Part shown: piece by piece, positions 1-10,353 of the stretch | Layout: each line of letters begins with the position of its first letter | Numbering within the stretch: position 1 is the stretch's first letter | Assembly: GCA_949130485.1 (NCBI GenBank) | Contig: OX422188.1 | Coordinates: forward strand, 8,478,443 to 8,542,442 | Direction: 5' to 3' | DNA length: 64,000 nt | Source of the DNA: Agelas oroides | Lineage: Eukaryota; Porifera; Demospongiae; Agelasida; Agelasidae | Made by a program: the position numbers and the translations under genes | The notes under the pieces: model-generated | What the model was told of the DNA's origin: nothing | Database searches by the model: none | The model's input: only the letters and a program-made list of their open reading frames with translations

Positions 1-1551
1 TGCCCACCTGGGTTTCAGGTTGAGAATAAAACATGCAGCTGCAACCAAGCACTTCAGAAACACAACATATTCAACTGCAGTATTGATGATGAAACGGTCT
101 ACAGACCAAATCCTTACTGGGTAAGTGCTTCTAGTGACAGCACAACAGTTCACATGCACTGCCCACTGGATTACTGCGCTCCTTATGATGTGCCAATTAC
201 TCCAAACCTCCCTGATGAACAATGTCAGATGAACCACTCAGGAATATTGTGTGGAGGGTGCAAAGCTAATCTGAGTATGGTGTTTGGAAGCTCTCGATGC
301 TTGCAGTGTTCTTACTGGTGGCTCCTCCTAATCCCTGTATTTGCTCTGGCCGGCATCATCCTGGTGTTTGTGTTGACAGTGCTTAACTTGACTGTTTCTA
401 TTGGAGCTATCAATGGACTGATCTTCTATGCAAATATTACTAGGGCAAACATGGCTGTATTTTTTCCTCCCACCAACAACACTGCTGCTTTTGTCCTAAG
501 TGTCTTTATCGCCTGGCTTAACCTGGACATTGGCGTAGAAGTGTGCTTCTACTATGGGCTTGATATGTTTGCCAAGACACTACTGCAGCTGGCCTTCCCA
601 CTGTATGTGTGGATATTGGTGATTATCATTATCGTTTCCAGTCACTACTCCACTAGGGCAGCAAAACTCAGTGGCAAAAACTCAGTGCCAGTGTTGGCAA
701 CTCTGTTCTTGCTCTCTTATGCCAAGCTGCTTCGTGTTGTCATTTCTGCTCTTTCATTCACCACCGTGGTGAACTACCAAACTGGAAATTTATCAAATTC
801 ATCCAGAAGGTATGTCTGGCTTTATGATGCCAATGTGCAATACTTGAAAGGAAAGCACATTCCCTTGTTTCTAGCCGCATTAGTTATTCTAGTAGCCCTT
901 TCTGTTCCTTACACTTTGGTACTGAATTTCGTTCAATGCCTTCAACGAAGATCCAGCTACAGGGTGTTGTCGTGGTTGAGGAGGTTGAAGCCATTATTCG
1001 ATGCCTACACTGGTCCCTATAAGGACAGACATCGCTACTGGACTGGGCTCTTGCTGTTTGTGCGTGTTGGCATCTTTCTAGTCTTTGCTGTGATTCAGAA
1101 TGTGTTGGACCAACCTTCCCTAAGTCTTTTGACGATCATATTTGTGGCTGTCAGTCTGCTATGCTTCCAAGGAATGGTGGGAGGCGTGTACAAGATAGTT
1201 TACTTAAACTTTCTGGAGTCCTTCTTCCTAGCAAATCTTGTTTGCTTTTCTGGTGCAACCTTTTATACATCTTTGACAGGTGGGAATCAGGCAATTTCAG
1301 TTTACATTTCGGTTGGTCTTGCCTTGGCTGTTTTCCTGGTGATTATCATGTACAGTGTTTACAAGAGACTGAAAGATTCTCAATGCGTCATCTCTTTGTC
1401 GAAGAAGCGGCATTACACACATGTAGCTCAATCAGTAGCTGATGTCGAGCCAAATGATGAAACTCAGCCCCAGGGTCGTGTCCCCTCTCAGATCCTGTTC
1501 TTTAATGAACTGCGTGAACCTGTGATGGAATACTGTGAAGAGAACAATTAA
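1..1551 (+). CDS. C-terminal part of beta-helix/multi-pass membrane protein (5' truncated by window edge)
   Basis: The frame is open from base 1, so this is the 3' part of a longer gene; the first internal ATG at 154 is not a credible start. It encodes about 516 residues. First comes a cysteine-rich juxtamembrane region with C-P-x-x-Y-C and R/S-G-I-L-C-G-G-C type motifs, then roughly eight hydrophobic segments, then a polar cytoplasmic tail. It aligns along its whole length with the C-terminal half of the complete paralogue at 3297-7211 (shared blocks GSSRCL, YWTG, AYxGPY and GGNQA). By analogy the missing 5' part should hold a right-handed beta-helix ectodomain. No intron is visible. Function is unknown; a cell-surface adhesion or sensor role is inference only. 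Confidence 0.85.
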   Translation, partial: CPPGFQVENKTCSCNQALQKHNIFNCSIDDETVYRPNPYWVSASSDSTTVHMHCPLDYCAPYDVPITPNLPDEQCQMNHSGILCGGCKANLSMVFGSSRCLQCSYWWLLLIPVFALAGIILVFVLTVLNLTVSIGAINGLIFYANITRANMAVFFPPTNNTAAFVLSVFIAWLNLDIGVEVCFYYGLDMFAKTLLQLAFPLYVWILVIIIIVSSHYSTRAAKLSGKNSVPVLATLFLLSYAKLLRVVISALSFTTVVNYQTGNLSNSSRRYVWLYDANVQYLKGKHIPLFLAALVILVALSVPYTLVLNFVQCLQRRSSYRVLSWLRRLKPLFDAYTGPYKDRHRYWTGLLLFVRVGIFLVFAVIQNVLDQPSLSLLTIIFVAVSLLCFQGMVGGVYKIVYLNFLESFFLANLVCFSGATFYTSLTGGNQAISVYISVGLALAVFLVIIMYSVYKRLKDSQCVISLSKKRHYTHVAQSVADVEPNDETQPQGRVPSQILFFNELREPVMEYCEENN

Positions 1552-3296
1552 ATAGAAGAACAATCCTAATGGATTGCTGTTGTATGCTAAAAGAAAAAGA
1601 CAAGCTTAGATGTATGTTATAGCTAGCTATTCCTGCATGTACAATGCCATGTAGTTAGCAAATACTACAGGTAGTGGTAGCAAATGTAATAATGTACAGT
1701 GTTGTTTTAGTAAAGGTCTTACGCTTTTAGTTTTTAGGTTCTGAAAATACTTTTTGGTTTAGTTTAGATTTAATTTTCCTGGTTATGGGAGGCAGGTACA
1801 TGAGTCCCAATGAGTTGGGAGATGCCTCCTTACTGATAGTAAGAAGAGTAGACAGATTAATCAGGCTGCGTGTGAAATCAACATCACCATCTCCCTGAAA
1901 GCATGGACAGGATGTCACACTGTGTGTTCTGGGAACGAGACTGCGGACAGCACACACTGGGTAGCTACCGGTCTTGGAACCAGACGCATTCAAGCTATGA
2001 TGATGCTGAGCTGGCAGCCTGGCAGCCTGGCTGAGCTCGTTGCTGAACTTGGAAGGAGGAGGTGAGCTTTGATCTACTCGTAAATACCTAGCAATTACAG
2101 TCGGTTGGTAAGTTTACTACGTTGTGCCAGCCTCCACGATGCGTACAGACATGAGGCATGCATGGGCGTGGCTGTGTATTATCTGGCCGCAAAAGTTGCA
2201 CTCTAATTACTAATAGCTACATTTTACCGCCTTCGCTTAAACAGTCTGGTCTAAGGTCATAAGCGTCCATATAAAAAAAACAACAACAAAGAGATGATGG
2301 ACTTAGCTAGCTATAGCTAATTGTTTGGACTAGCTGATGAGCCTTTATCACCAGTAAACAATAACAATTGGAAATTCATTACTGAAATCAGTTACAAGAA
2401 CAAGCTATTTAAAAAAAAAAGAACAATCTTTTTTGTCAGATCTTAGCTGTGAGGCCTAGCATGCAAACAGCCAAGCGAGCTCCTCCGCATATTATCACAG
2501 TGGAATGATGACTCAACTTGACCATTAGGGATCAGTACTAATATACCTGCATGATATTTGTGTAACAGCATGTGCATAGGGTCCTCTCTGCTTCTTTTGT
2601 ACAGGCCTTTACTATAATAAGCCGTACAACACAGTCCCTCTATTGTCTCTAAGTGTAAGTATTGCTTTAAGACAGTAATTCATGTGATCTATTTGCTGAT
2701 ACTGATCTGGAGTGTATGTGTGTCTGCAAGTGAACCATGACTCCTGGCTGACTCCTGTGAAAGTAACAGCATTCTAAAAATTAAACCAAACAATCACACA
2801 ATCAATCAATCAATCAGTCAATCAATCAATTAATCATACAAACTGAATGTCTATATATCATAGCTGGCAATACCATAGATAGTAGACTGTTAAGATGATA
2901 GAGTACTTAGATAGTAGAGTAGTACTCTACTAGTCATGGTACATACATATTTGGTTATCAGCTTCTCTTTAATTGGTCTCACTGGTCTTTCATCGTCAAT
3001 ACCATCAGCTTTGGATGACAGATGAATTTCTCTTTCACTCATTTAATGCTACTTGATTATGCTTTCACACCTGGGCCACAAACCATTTCTTAGCCTCATT
3101 TACCAATGGCCACTCTCCATTGTAACCTCATCAATCATTTCTACCACTTCCTATTCATGTTCACGTTTTTGAGAGTTTCTAAGGAAGAGACAACTTGTTT
3201 GACTCATTTTTCTTACTGGTAATGCAATCAGAAATTGAGAGAAATTCAATACTCATATTTACATGCTACAAATGTACTTTCTACAGGCCTGCTGCA
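1552..3296. other. intergenic region between the two paralogues
   Basis: No convincing coding exon is seen. An AATC/AATCA simple repeat lies at about 2798-2838. A pyrimidine tract and CAG end at 3286, ten bases before the ATG at 3297. They look like a splice acceptor, so the downstream gene probably has a non-coding first exon and an intron somewhere in this region. Confidence 0.5.
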
Positions 3297-6200
3297 ATGG
3301 CCTCAATTGGTTGGCTGATAACACTCTTCACCATTCTGTTGGCCAATTATTCTTCCTTAAGCGCTGGAAGTGTCCTGTACGTCACACCGACACAAAACGA
3401 AAGATGCCCTGGTGAACCTTGCCTCACGTTTAGTGAGTATGTGAACAGAAGTGAGCAATACTTCACTTCTGATGCCACCTTCCTATTCCTGTCTGGCAAC
3501 CACTTGCTTAATGAACGACTACGAATTGTGAACATATCGAACATCACTCTTCGTGGAGAGACGTCCTCAGGTGATGAGCTAGTTGCCCGAATCAATTGTG
3601 CCCCTTTTGTCAATCTGACATTTATTAACACAACAAGTATCGAAATAGCATCCTTATGGTTTGTCTTATGTGGATATTCAGTTGAATCAACACTCGCGTT
3701 TTCAATGTCCAACCAAATTCAGATAACTGATGCAAGCTTTTTTGGTGATTCAAGCATCATATCGAGGGCATTACTCATTTTTATGAGTAATGTTAGTATC
3801 ACTAATAGTTACTTCACTGGTACTTCAAGTTCATTTGGAGGAGCTGTATATATATTTGAAAGTAGAGTTACATGCTCAGATAATGTTTTTGTTGGTAATA
3901 GAGCACAGATAGGTGGTGGTGCCATTATTTCTGTTGGAAGTACAGTCATCTTCAATGGCAGAAACACCTTTGCTGAAAACTCGGCTCGTTCTTTTAGTGT
4001 CGTTCCATTTGGTGGCGCAATACTGAGCTTCAGCTCAAGGTTGGATTTTAATGGAACAACAGATTTTGTGCGAAATAATGTAACCACTTCAGAGTATATT
4101 GCAGCAAACAATCAATCACTAGGTGGGGCTATATCTGCTACTGGTTCTCTGTCTTTCCATGGGAATGTTTCCTTCATTGAGAATACAGCACCAACTGCTG
4201 GAGCCCTATATGTTGAGAATGCACGTATTGAAATATACGGCACTGCTACCTTTGATGGTAACATCGCTACCCATACGGATGGCGGTGCTTTTCAAGTGTC
4301 TAAAAACTCTTTCCTGAGCAGTGATGCAAGCATGCTCTTTTGTAACAACTCTGCCAATCATTTCGGAGGAGCTATTAGGATAGCTGGCTCACAGATGTCA
4401 GTTGGGGGTTTAACCGTTCGAAACAACCATGCTAATTACGGAGGTGCACTTAGTATATTTTTTGCCACTAGTGCTAACATTTCCAATTCCACATTCACGA
4501 ATAACACTGCAGATGGTTTTGGTGGTGCCATACGAATTGACAATAGCACTGTATTCATTGAAGGTACCCATTACAGAAACAACCGTGCATTTTTTGGTGG
4601 TGGTGCAATTGATACAATTTATACTAATGTGAGCTTTACTGGCAGAAACATCTTTGAGAGCAACTTTGTTCAGGCTAACGGGGGAGCACTGGAAGGCGTG
4701 TACAGCAACATGATATTTAGTGGTAACATCAGTTTTGTGGAGAACAAAGCAAATCGAGGAGGTGGAGTCTACATTGGGAGCAATTGTGATTTTAGGTTTG
4801 CAAACTCTACTGCATTTTCTGGAAACACTGCTGATCAAGGTGGTGGCATTTTTGCAGTTGATAGTATTCTGCAGTTATCAGACAGCCAGATGTTTGAGCG
4901 CAATTCGGCAAGGGAAGGTGGAGCATTTGCTTTAGGTGGTAGTTTAAGGTTGATCTTGGTGGCACCGCTACAGCTGAAAGCTTTACTTAACCAGGCTTCA
5001 ACTTATGGCGGAGTGATCTTCTTTGCTGACTCTTCATCCATCATACAGTGTTTACCACCAGAACAACCTCAGGTTTTGCAACCACCACCACCTCCGCCAG
5101 ACTGTTTTTTAGAAGTTGATGGAGAAATCCCTTCAGAAGGTGAAATCCAACTTAGTTTTGTCAACAATTCTGCCACATTATCAGGAACAGTACTGTATGG
5201 TGGTAGGCTAGACATGTGCAGACTCCCAGTGCACAGCAGATCTCAGGCAAGTGTACAGTACATCGACAATGCAATTGAAGCTTTTAACACTCTTTCAACG
5301 TACATAACAGATGATGAGATCACATCAAACATTTCATCTGATCCTCTTCGTGTGTGCTTCTGTCAGAATGGTGTACCAAACTGCAGCCTGGACCAACATG
5401 TGAGCGTAGTGAGAGGTGAACTGTTCTCCTTTTCTGCCGTTACTGTAGGTCAGAATAACAACACAGTACCTTCATCAATAAGGGTAGATGTGGACAACGA
5501 TGCTGAGCTAGGTCTGCAGCAACGTATCCAGCCAACAGGCCAAACATGCACTGACATCAGCTACCGCTTGCTTACACCTGATGACTCAGAAAACCTTGTC
5601 TTGTATCCAGATGGTCCGTGTAGAGATACTGGCTTTGCACGTCGCACTGTTCTGGTGACGTTACTCGACTGTCCTGATGGATTCGATCTTTCAGGTGCAA
5701 GTTGTGTTTGTGACGAGAGACTTTTGCCTTTCACAACCACCTGTAATGTTGATGATGACTCAATTGAACGCACAGGCACATTCTGGATATCACCTTTATT
5801 GGACAATGGAACTTATCTTGGTCTCATAATTTATCCGAGGTGTCCATTTGACTACTGTGTTACTGAAACTGTGAATGTAACACTCAACAACCCAGATGTA
5901 CAGTGTGCTTATAATCGAACAGGTATTCTTTGTGGCTCATGTGCATCCAATCTCAGCCTTGCCTTGGGAAGCTCTCGCTGTTTGGCTTGCAGTAATTTCT
6001 ATCTTCTCCTGCTCATACCCTTTGCATTGGCGGGCATTGCTCTTGTGCTGTTCCTTCTGGTGTTCAGGCTTACAGTCACTGTTGGGACACTGAATGGATT
6101 GATTCTGTATGCGAATATCATTCAAATAAACAGAGAAATTTTCTTACCACCTGTAGACATCAATATTCTCACTGTCTTCATAGCATGGATAAATCTTGAC

Positions 6201-7211
6201 TTGGGTATTGAGACATGCTTCTATGATGGTTTGAATGCTTATGTGTATACTTGGCTACAGTTCCTATTCCCATTCTATCTGTGGATCTTACTTGGCCTGA
6301 TCATACTCGTCTGCCGCTTTTCTTCACAAGCCACTAGGATTGTTGGAATTGGTAACCCAGTTCCTGTCTTTGCTACTTTGTTACTGATGTCGTATTCAAA
6401 GATTCTGCGTACAATCATCGTTGGTCTTTCCTACAGTGGTCTACAGTTTCCTCCAGATGGCTCGTTAGTCAATGTCTGGCAGTTTGATGGCAATATCCCT
6501 TACTTTCGTGGAGTACAGCATATCTCTCTTGCTGTGTTTACACTGATTACACTCTTATTTCTCTTTCTTCCGTACACCATTCTTCTCCTTATTGGGCACA
6601 GACTTCTGGCTTTTTCTGACAGGAAGGTTTTTCAGTGGATGAATAGGGTCAAACCAATCTTGGATGCTTACTATGGTCCTTATAGAAAGGAAAACCGTTA
6701 CTGGACTGGCTTTCTTCTTCTGGTCCGCTGTGCTCTGTTCCTCACTTTTGCGTTTAATGCACTTGATAGTGTAAGTGTCGATCTCCTTGCTATCACTTCA
6801 GTATTCTCTGGTATTGCTGTGATTGCTTGGCTTAGTGGTAGAATCTATGAGAAGCTGTACCTAGACATCTTAGAAGCATCTTACATCTTTAACCTCTGCA
6901 TCTTTGCGGTGGCCACTTACCATGTTAATGCAGTTGGTGGAAACCAGGCTGCCCTGGCTTATACCTCGGTTGGAATCGCTTTTTTGACATTCCTTGGGAC
7001 TCTTATCTTTCATGTCTGTCTTCAACTCAAGGAGTCGTCAGTCTGGAAGATGTGGTGCAAACCAAAATTTACTCTATTGGTTCCAGCAGTATTCAGTGAG
7101 GATGCAGACAATCACGAACAGTCGACAGCTAGATCTGAACACAGGCTTCGTGTAGGTAATCTGACAACACATACTTCTGTAGACTTAAGGGAGTCTCTTT
7201 TGGATAGCTGA
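3297..7211 (+). CDS. beta-helix (Chlam_PMP-like repeat) ectodomain fused to multi-pass membrane domain
   Basis: Single coding exon, 1304 residues. I chose ATG 3297 because it opens a clear signal peptide (MASIGWLITLFTILLANYSS) and follows a likely splice acceptor; the frame is open further upstream, to 3195. Residues about 25-170 carry the CPGEPCLTFSEYV-type start common to this family. Residues about 175-555 hold many repeats of the F-x-x-N-x-A-x-x-x-G-G-A-I kind, typical of Chlam_PMP/right-handed parallel beta-helix domains, with many N-glycosylation sequons. A short polyproline run lies near 596, then a cysteine-rich stalk, then about eight hydrophobic segments (about 898-1250) and a polar tail. 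This suggests a cell-surface protein with a long solenoid ectodomain. It is a tandem paralogue of the gene at 1-1551. Ligand and signalling are unknown. The bacterial name of the repeat reflects fold, not origin. Confidence 0.88.
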   Translation: MASIGWLITLFTILLANYSSLSAGSVLYVTPTQNERCPGEPCLTFSEYVNRSEQYFTSDATFLFLSGNHLLNERLRIVNISNITLRGETSSGDELVARINCAPFVNLTFINTTSIEIASLWFVLCGYSVESTLAFSMSNQIQITDASFFGDSSIISRALLIFMSNVSITNSYFTGTSSSFGGAVYIFESRVTCSDNVFVGNRAQIGGGAIISVGSTVIFNGRNTFAENSARSFSVVPFGGAILSFSSRLDFNGTTDFVRNNVTTSEYIAANNQSLGGAISATGSLSFHGNVSFIENTAPTAGALYVENARIEIYGTATFDGNIATHTDGGAFQVSKNSFLSSDASMLFCNNSANHFGGAIRIAGSQMSVGGLTVRNNHANYGGALSIFFATSANISNSTFTNNTADGFGGAIRIDNSTVFIEGTHYRNNRAFFGGGAIDTIYTNVSFTGRNIFESNFVQANGGALEGVYSNMIFSGNISFVENKANRGGGVYIGSNCDFRFANSTAFSGNTADQGGGIFAVDSILQLSDSQMFERNSAREGGAFALGGSLRLILVAPLQLKALLNQASTYGGVIFFADSSSIIQCLPPEQPQVLQPPPPPPDCFLEVDGEIPSEGEIQLSFVNNSATLSGTVLYGGRLDMCRLPVHSRSQASVQYIDNAIEAFNTLSTYITDDEITSNISSDPLRVCFCQNGVPNCSLDQHVSVVRGELFSFSAVTVGQNNNTVPSSIRVDVDNDAELGLQQRIQPTGQTCTDISYRLLTPDDSENLVLYPDGPCRDTGFARRTVLVTLLDCPDGFDLSGASCVCDERLLPFTTTCNVDDDSIERTGTFWISPLLDNGTYLGLIIYPRCPFDYCVTETVNVTLNNPDVQCAYNRTGILCGSCASNLSLALGSSRCLACSNFYLLLLIPFALAGIALVLFLLVFRLTVTVGTLNGLILYANIIQINREIFLPPVDINILTVFIAWINLDLGIETCFYDGLNAYVYTWLQFLFPFYLWILLGLIILVCRFSSQATRIVGIGNPVPVFATLLLMSYSKILRTIIVGLSYSGLQFPPDGSLVNVWQFDGNIPYFRGVQHISLAVFTLITLLFLFLPYTILLLIGHRLLAFSDRKVFQWMNRVKPILDAYYGPYRKENRYWTGFLLLVRCALFLTFAFNALDSVSVDLLAITSVFSGIAVIAWLSGRIYEKLYLDILEASYIFNLCIFAVATYHVNAVGGNQAALAYTSVGIAFLTFLGTLIFHVCLQLKESSVWKMWCKPKFTLLVPAVFSEDADNHEQSTARSEHRLRVGNLTTHTSVDLRESLLDS

Positions 7212-8127
7212 TGACACTTAGCTATATTACATACAGATGAGTTGAGTTTGTTTTGGGTTTGTTCTATTAAGCAAGTTGAATTGATTTATTTCTACCTCTT
7301 ATATCTGACCGTACCTTGGAGTTGATGCTGCATTGAATTTCACATGATTGAATGAGAATTTAAATGTACTCACATGATATCTAATATAGTAAGGAATTGG
7401 TACCTAACTTGTGTGACATCATTCTAGCCTCACTCCCCTGGCTTTATAGTTGCCAACCGCAAAGCTGGAGAGAAGCCTGGGAATCAGAGCATTAATGAAT
7501 TTGGGGATTATGTGCGTATAGTTGTTTGTAGTATAAGTACTCTAATGTAATTCTGTGAGCATTTTATCTTGCTGAGCCTCATTAGAAAGTTCTTTTGCAC
7601 CTTATTCATATTTTCAGCTGGGCACCTGTGCATAGAAGCATCCATGCAGCAACTATGAGGCATACATTGCATGTGTCAAGTCTTCAGACCCAATTTACAT
7701 AGCAGGATGACTTATATATTTTTACCGTGCATATCTGCTGTTATCAGCTGTACATCTCAATTGATCCAACTACATGATTTTTTTTTTGCTTCTCCTTTTG
7801 ATTCCTAGCATTAGAGTCATCATCTATCTATTTATCTATCAGGCAATTTAAGCACAAAATGCACCTTCAGTGAGAGAGAATTTTGGCTGTGATCAAAGTC
7901 ATTGCACTCAACAGATATAGCAGGCAACGATCGTGTTACGAAACAGCATGGTTCTGTCAAGCCTGAACAAGTATATAGGGGATTCATATACATCATGGTC
8001 TTATCATTTATATACATTAGCAGTGATATAAAGTTGATGTTATACATTAAAAGTAAGCACACATATAAACTAAAATGACACTACAAAAGTGAAAAAACTG
8101 TTACACTAGGTTATGTGGTGATTGAGG
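7212..8127. other. convergent intergenic region
   Basis: The 3' flanks of the beta-helix gene and the TRIM-NHL gene meet here. It is AT-rich and I see no coding exon or repeat family member. Confidence 0.5.
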
Positions 8128-10353
8128 TTAAAAAACGTGCATAGCTTCAGCACAGGATACATAAATGAATCCATCATCATCAATGGCAATACCACAAGGA
8201 TTCACCATACTGAGACCTGTACTAAAGCACTCTATAAAATCACTACAAATGTGGAATATTGATACACGGTGGTTTCCAGATTCACACACAAAGATTCTCC
8301 CAAACCGGTCAATTGTGATTCCTGCGGGACGATTCAATCTACTTTTCTGAGTTCCGTACGATCCGATCTTGCCACGATAATCACCGTTTTTGTTGAAGAT
8401 TTGGATGCAATGTTGCTTGGTATCGGTGATGTAAACAAATCCATTTTTATCGAATGCGATATCCCATGGCGCTTCAAGTTGTTTGTCAGGGGACCTGAAC
8501 CCAAACTTGTAATTTAAATTTGGAGTGAGGACGACTATACGACTGTTTCCACGATCAACGATGAAAAGATCTCCGTCTTGGTCCACTTTCACACCAGTCG
8601 GGGTGTTTAGTGTGCCGCACTTACTCTCCTCTCCACTAAACATTGCTAGAAAGTTTCCATCTTGATCAAATTTCTGAATTCGGTTGTTCTTGCTGTCTGC
8701 TACATAAACGCACCCAGTGGTATCAACTGTCACTCCAATGGGGTGGCTGAGCTGCCCCTCATTCTCTCCTGGAGATCCAAACGAAAACACTTTCTTGGCC
8801 TTTCTGCCGAAGACAGACATCTGGTGAATGTTTTCCTCAGATATAACAATCTGGTTCTTTCTATTCACGGCAACACCCTTTGGACTGCTGAGTTTACTTA
8901 CTGACTTGAGTGGCATTTGGAATTGGGTAGCTGGAGGCTTGACAAAAAGCGAATAGGGACTTCCACTGATGTGGTGGTCCCCGACTTTGACATGGATGGA
9001 ATAGCGACCTCGTTCAGAGAAGGAGCATTGAAGTTTTGCAAATCCGCTGCTGCTCACTGCTATCGTTGCAGGACATACTGAACCATCTCTGAATGAGTGA
9101 ATTTCAGCGCTGATCTCTTCCATTGGATTCGAATTCGTCTTGTAGTAGGATGATGATAAAGCAATGAAGAAGGTGATCACCTCGCTTGTTGAGAAGTAGT
9201 GTGAGGTATTCATTCCTGCATGAAGAAGTGATCCATCACTAATCTGGCCTATGGTTTGCAAGGACTTGGTGGTTTCTTCGTCGAAAGTGAATTGTGCGTC
9301 TGGTTGTTCAACTGGGCTCAGATCCAAACGCATAAACTCTTTACTAACTTCGGCAATTCTTTCTGCCATCTGCCTCTCAAGAGTGAAGAATTCAGATACA
9401 TGGTTTCCGGCAATGGCATGGTTGACAAAGTCCATGCAGGTCGTGACCTTGTCCTTGACCTCATCCAGTTCTGTTTTCTGCTTTTTCAAAGCCTTCACCT
9501 TTACCTCGACCATGGTATTAATATCATCAACAAGTGTTTCACGGCGAGCTTTCATTGCCCTTTCAAGCTCATCAAAACGTGTGTCAATTTCATCTACAAT
9601 GGTTTGACCCTTTTCAGCAAATCCCTTTGAGATGCCATCAATCTTGCTTATAGCTAACTCTAGCTGGTGTGGAATACCCCGGATCGTTTCTAGCCTTTCT
9701 TTGGTGGTTGCTTTGTGTTTTGCAGCTGAATCTGTGGAAAGATTGTATTGATGATCTCGATGAGTCTTGATAATACATTCATGGCAGAGTTCCCTGTGGC
9801 AGGTTTCACAGTAAATTGCACATTCTTTCCAGTGAACAGAACACTTGACTTGCTCGGTGCGGTCAAGATGTTGATTTTGGTTGCCTTCTTTCAGCTCGCG
9901 CATTGAAAGAACTTTGTGGGAGTGAAACTCAGCCCAGCTTTGATGAATTGTGACACAAAGATCACATATAAATTTGCCACAATCCTGACAAAAGGAAGAA
10001 GCCCGGACTGATTTGTTAGAACACTTTTCGCATTTCACTTCCACTCTGCCATCCACCTTTTGCATGAAATCGTAAAGTACAATCAGTTGCTTGACAAAGA
10101 ATGCATCAGGAAGTTTTGCAAAGTCACCTCCTGGGATGTGCACTTCCTTTTTGCACTGTGGGCATTCTAGCCTCATGTCTTCACATTCAACCACGCCAAT
10201 GGCCTTCAAACATGATGTACAAAATGAATGAAGACACGGCAGCGTTTTGGGAGTCATGTACCGCTTCTTGCAGATTTGGCAAATGATTTTTGCCCTGATT
10301 GTTTTCAAGTCTGTGAGCTGGTGTTTGTCTGCTTCTGCTGCTTCAGCCATCAT
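8128..10353 (-). CDS. TRIM-NHL protein (RING, two B-boxes, coiled coil, filamin, NHL repeats)
   Basis: Single exon, 741 residues, from ATG 10353 (the next codon is also ATG) to TAA at 8128. A few codons upstream are open but contain no ATG. Order of domains: C3HC4 RING (about 26-68, C-x2-C...C-x-H-x2-C-x2-C...C-P-x-C), two B-box zinc-binding regions (about 107-150 and 168-205), a basic coiled coil (about 210-340), a filamin-type immunoglobulin domain (about 400-480, ending GSPYSLFV) and NHL repeats to the C-terminus (repeated G-V/I-x-V-D...G-x-V/I-Y-V-x-D...N-x-R-I). This is the TRIM2/TRIM3/TRIM71 architecture: E3 ubiquitin ligase and, in some members, RNA binding through the NHL propeller. 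Assignment to one vertebrate orthologue is not possible by eye. Confidence 0.93.
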   Translation of the reverse strand: MMAEAAEADKHQLTDLKTIRAKIICQICKKRYMTPKTLPCLHSFCTSCLKAIGVVECEDMRLECPQCKKEVHIPGGDFAKLPDAFFVKQLIVLYDFMQKVDGRVEVKCEKCSNKSVRASSFCQDCGKFICDLCVTIHQSWAEFHSHKVLSMRELKEGNQNQHLDRTEQVKCSVHWKECAIYCETCHRELCHECIIKTHRDHQYNLSTDSAAKHKATTKERLETIRGIPHQLELAISKIDGISKGFAEKGQTIVDEIDTRFDELERAMKARRETLVDDINTMVEVKVKALKKQKTELDEVKDKVTTCMDFVNHAIAGNHVSEFFTLERQMAERIAEVSKEFMRLDLSPVEQPDAQFTFDEETTKSLQTIGQISDGSLLHAGMNTSHYFSTSEVITFFIALSSSYYKTNSNPMEEISAEIHSFRDGSVCPATIAVSSSGFAKLQCSFSERGRYSIHVKVGDHHISGSPYSLFVKPPATQFQMPLKSVSKLSSPKGVAVNRKNQIVISEENIHQMSVFGRKAKKVFSFGSPGENEGQLSHPIGVTVDTTGCVYVADSKNNRIQKFDQDGNFLAMFSGEESKCGTLNTPTGVKVDQDGDLFIVDRGNSRIVVLTPNLNYKFGFRSPDKQLEAPWDIAFDKNGFVYITDTKQHCIQIFNKNGDYRGKIGSYGTQKSRLNRPAGITIDRFGRIFVCESGNHRVSIFHICSDFIECFSTGLSMVNPCGIAIDDDGFIYVSCAEAMHVF

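Noticed and set aside
3820-4960. Bacterial contamination or transfer suggested by Chlam_PMP-like repeats
   Set aside because: The repeats sit in one frame with a eukaryote-type signal peptide, a cysteine-rich stalk and membrane domain, beside a paralogue and among intron-bearing animal genes.
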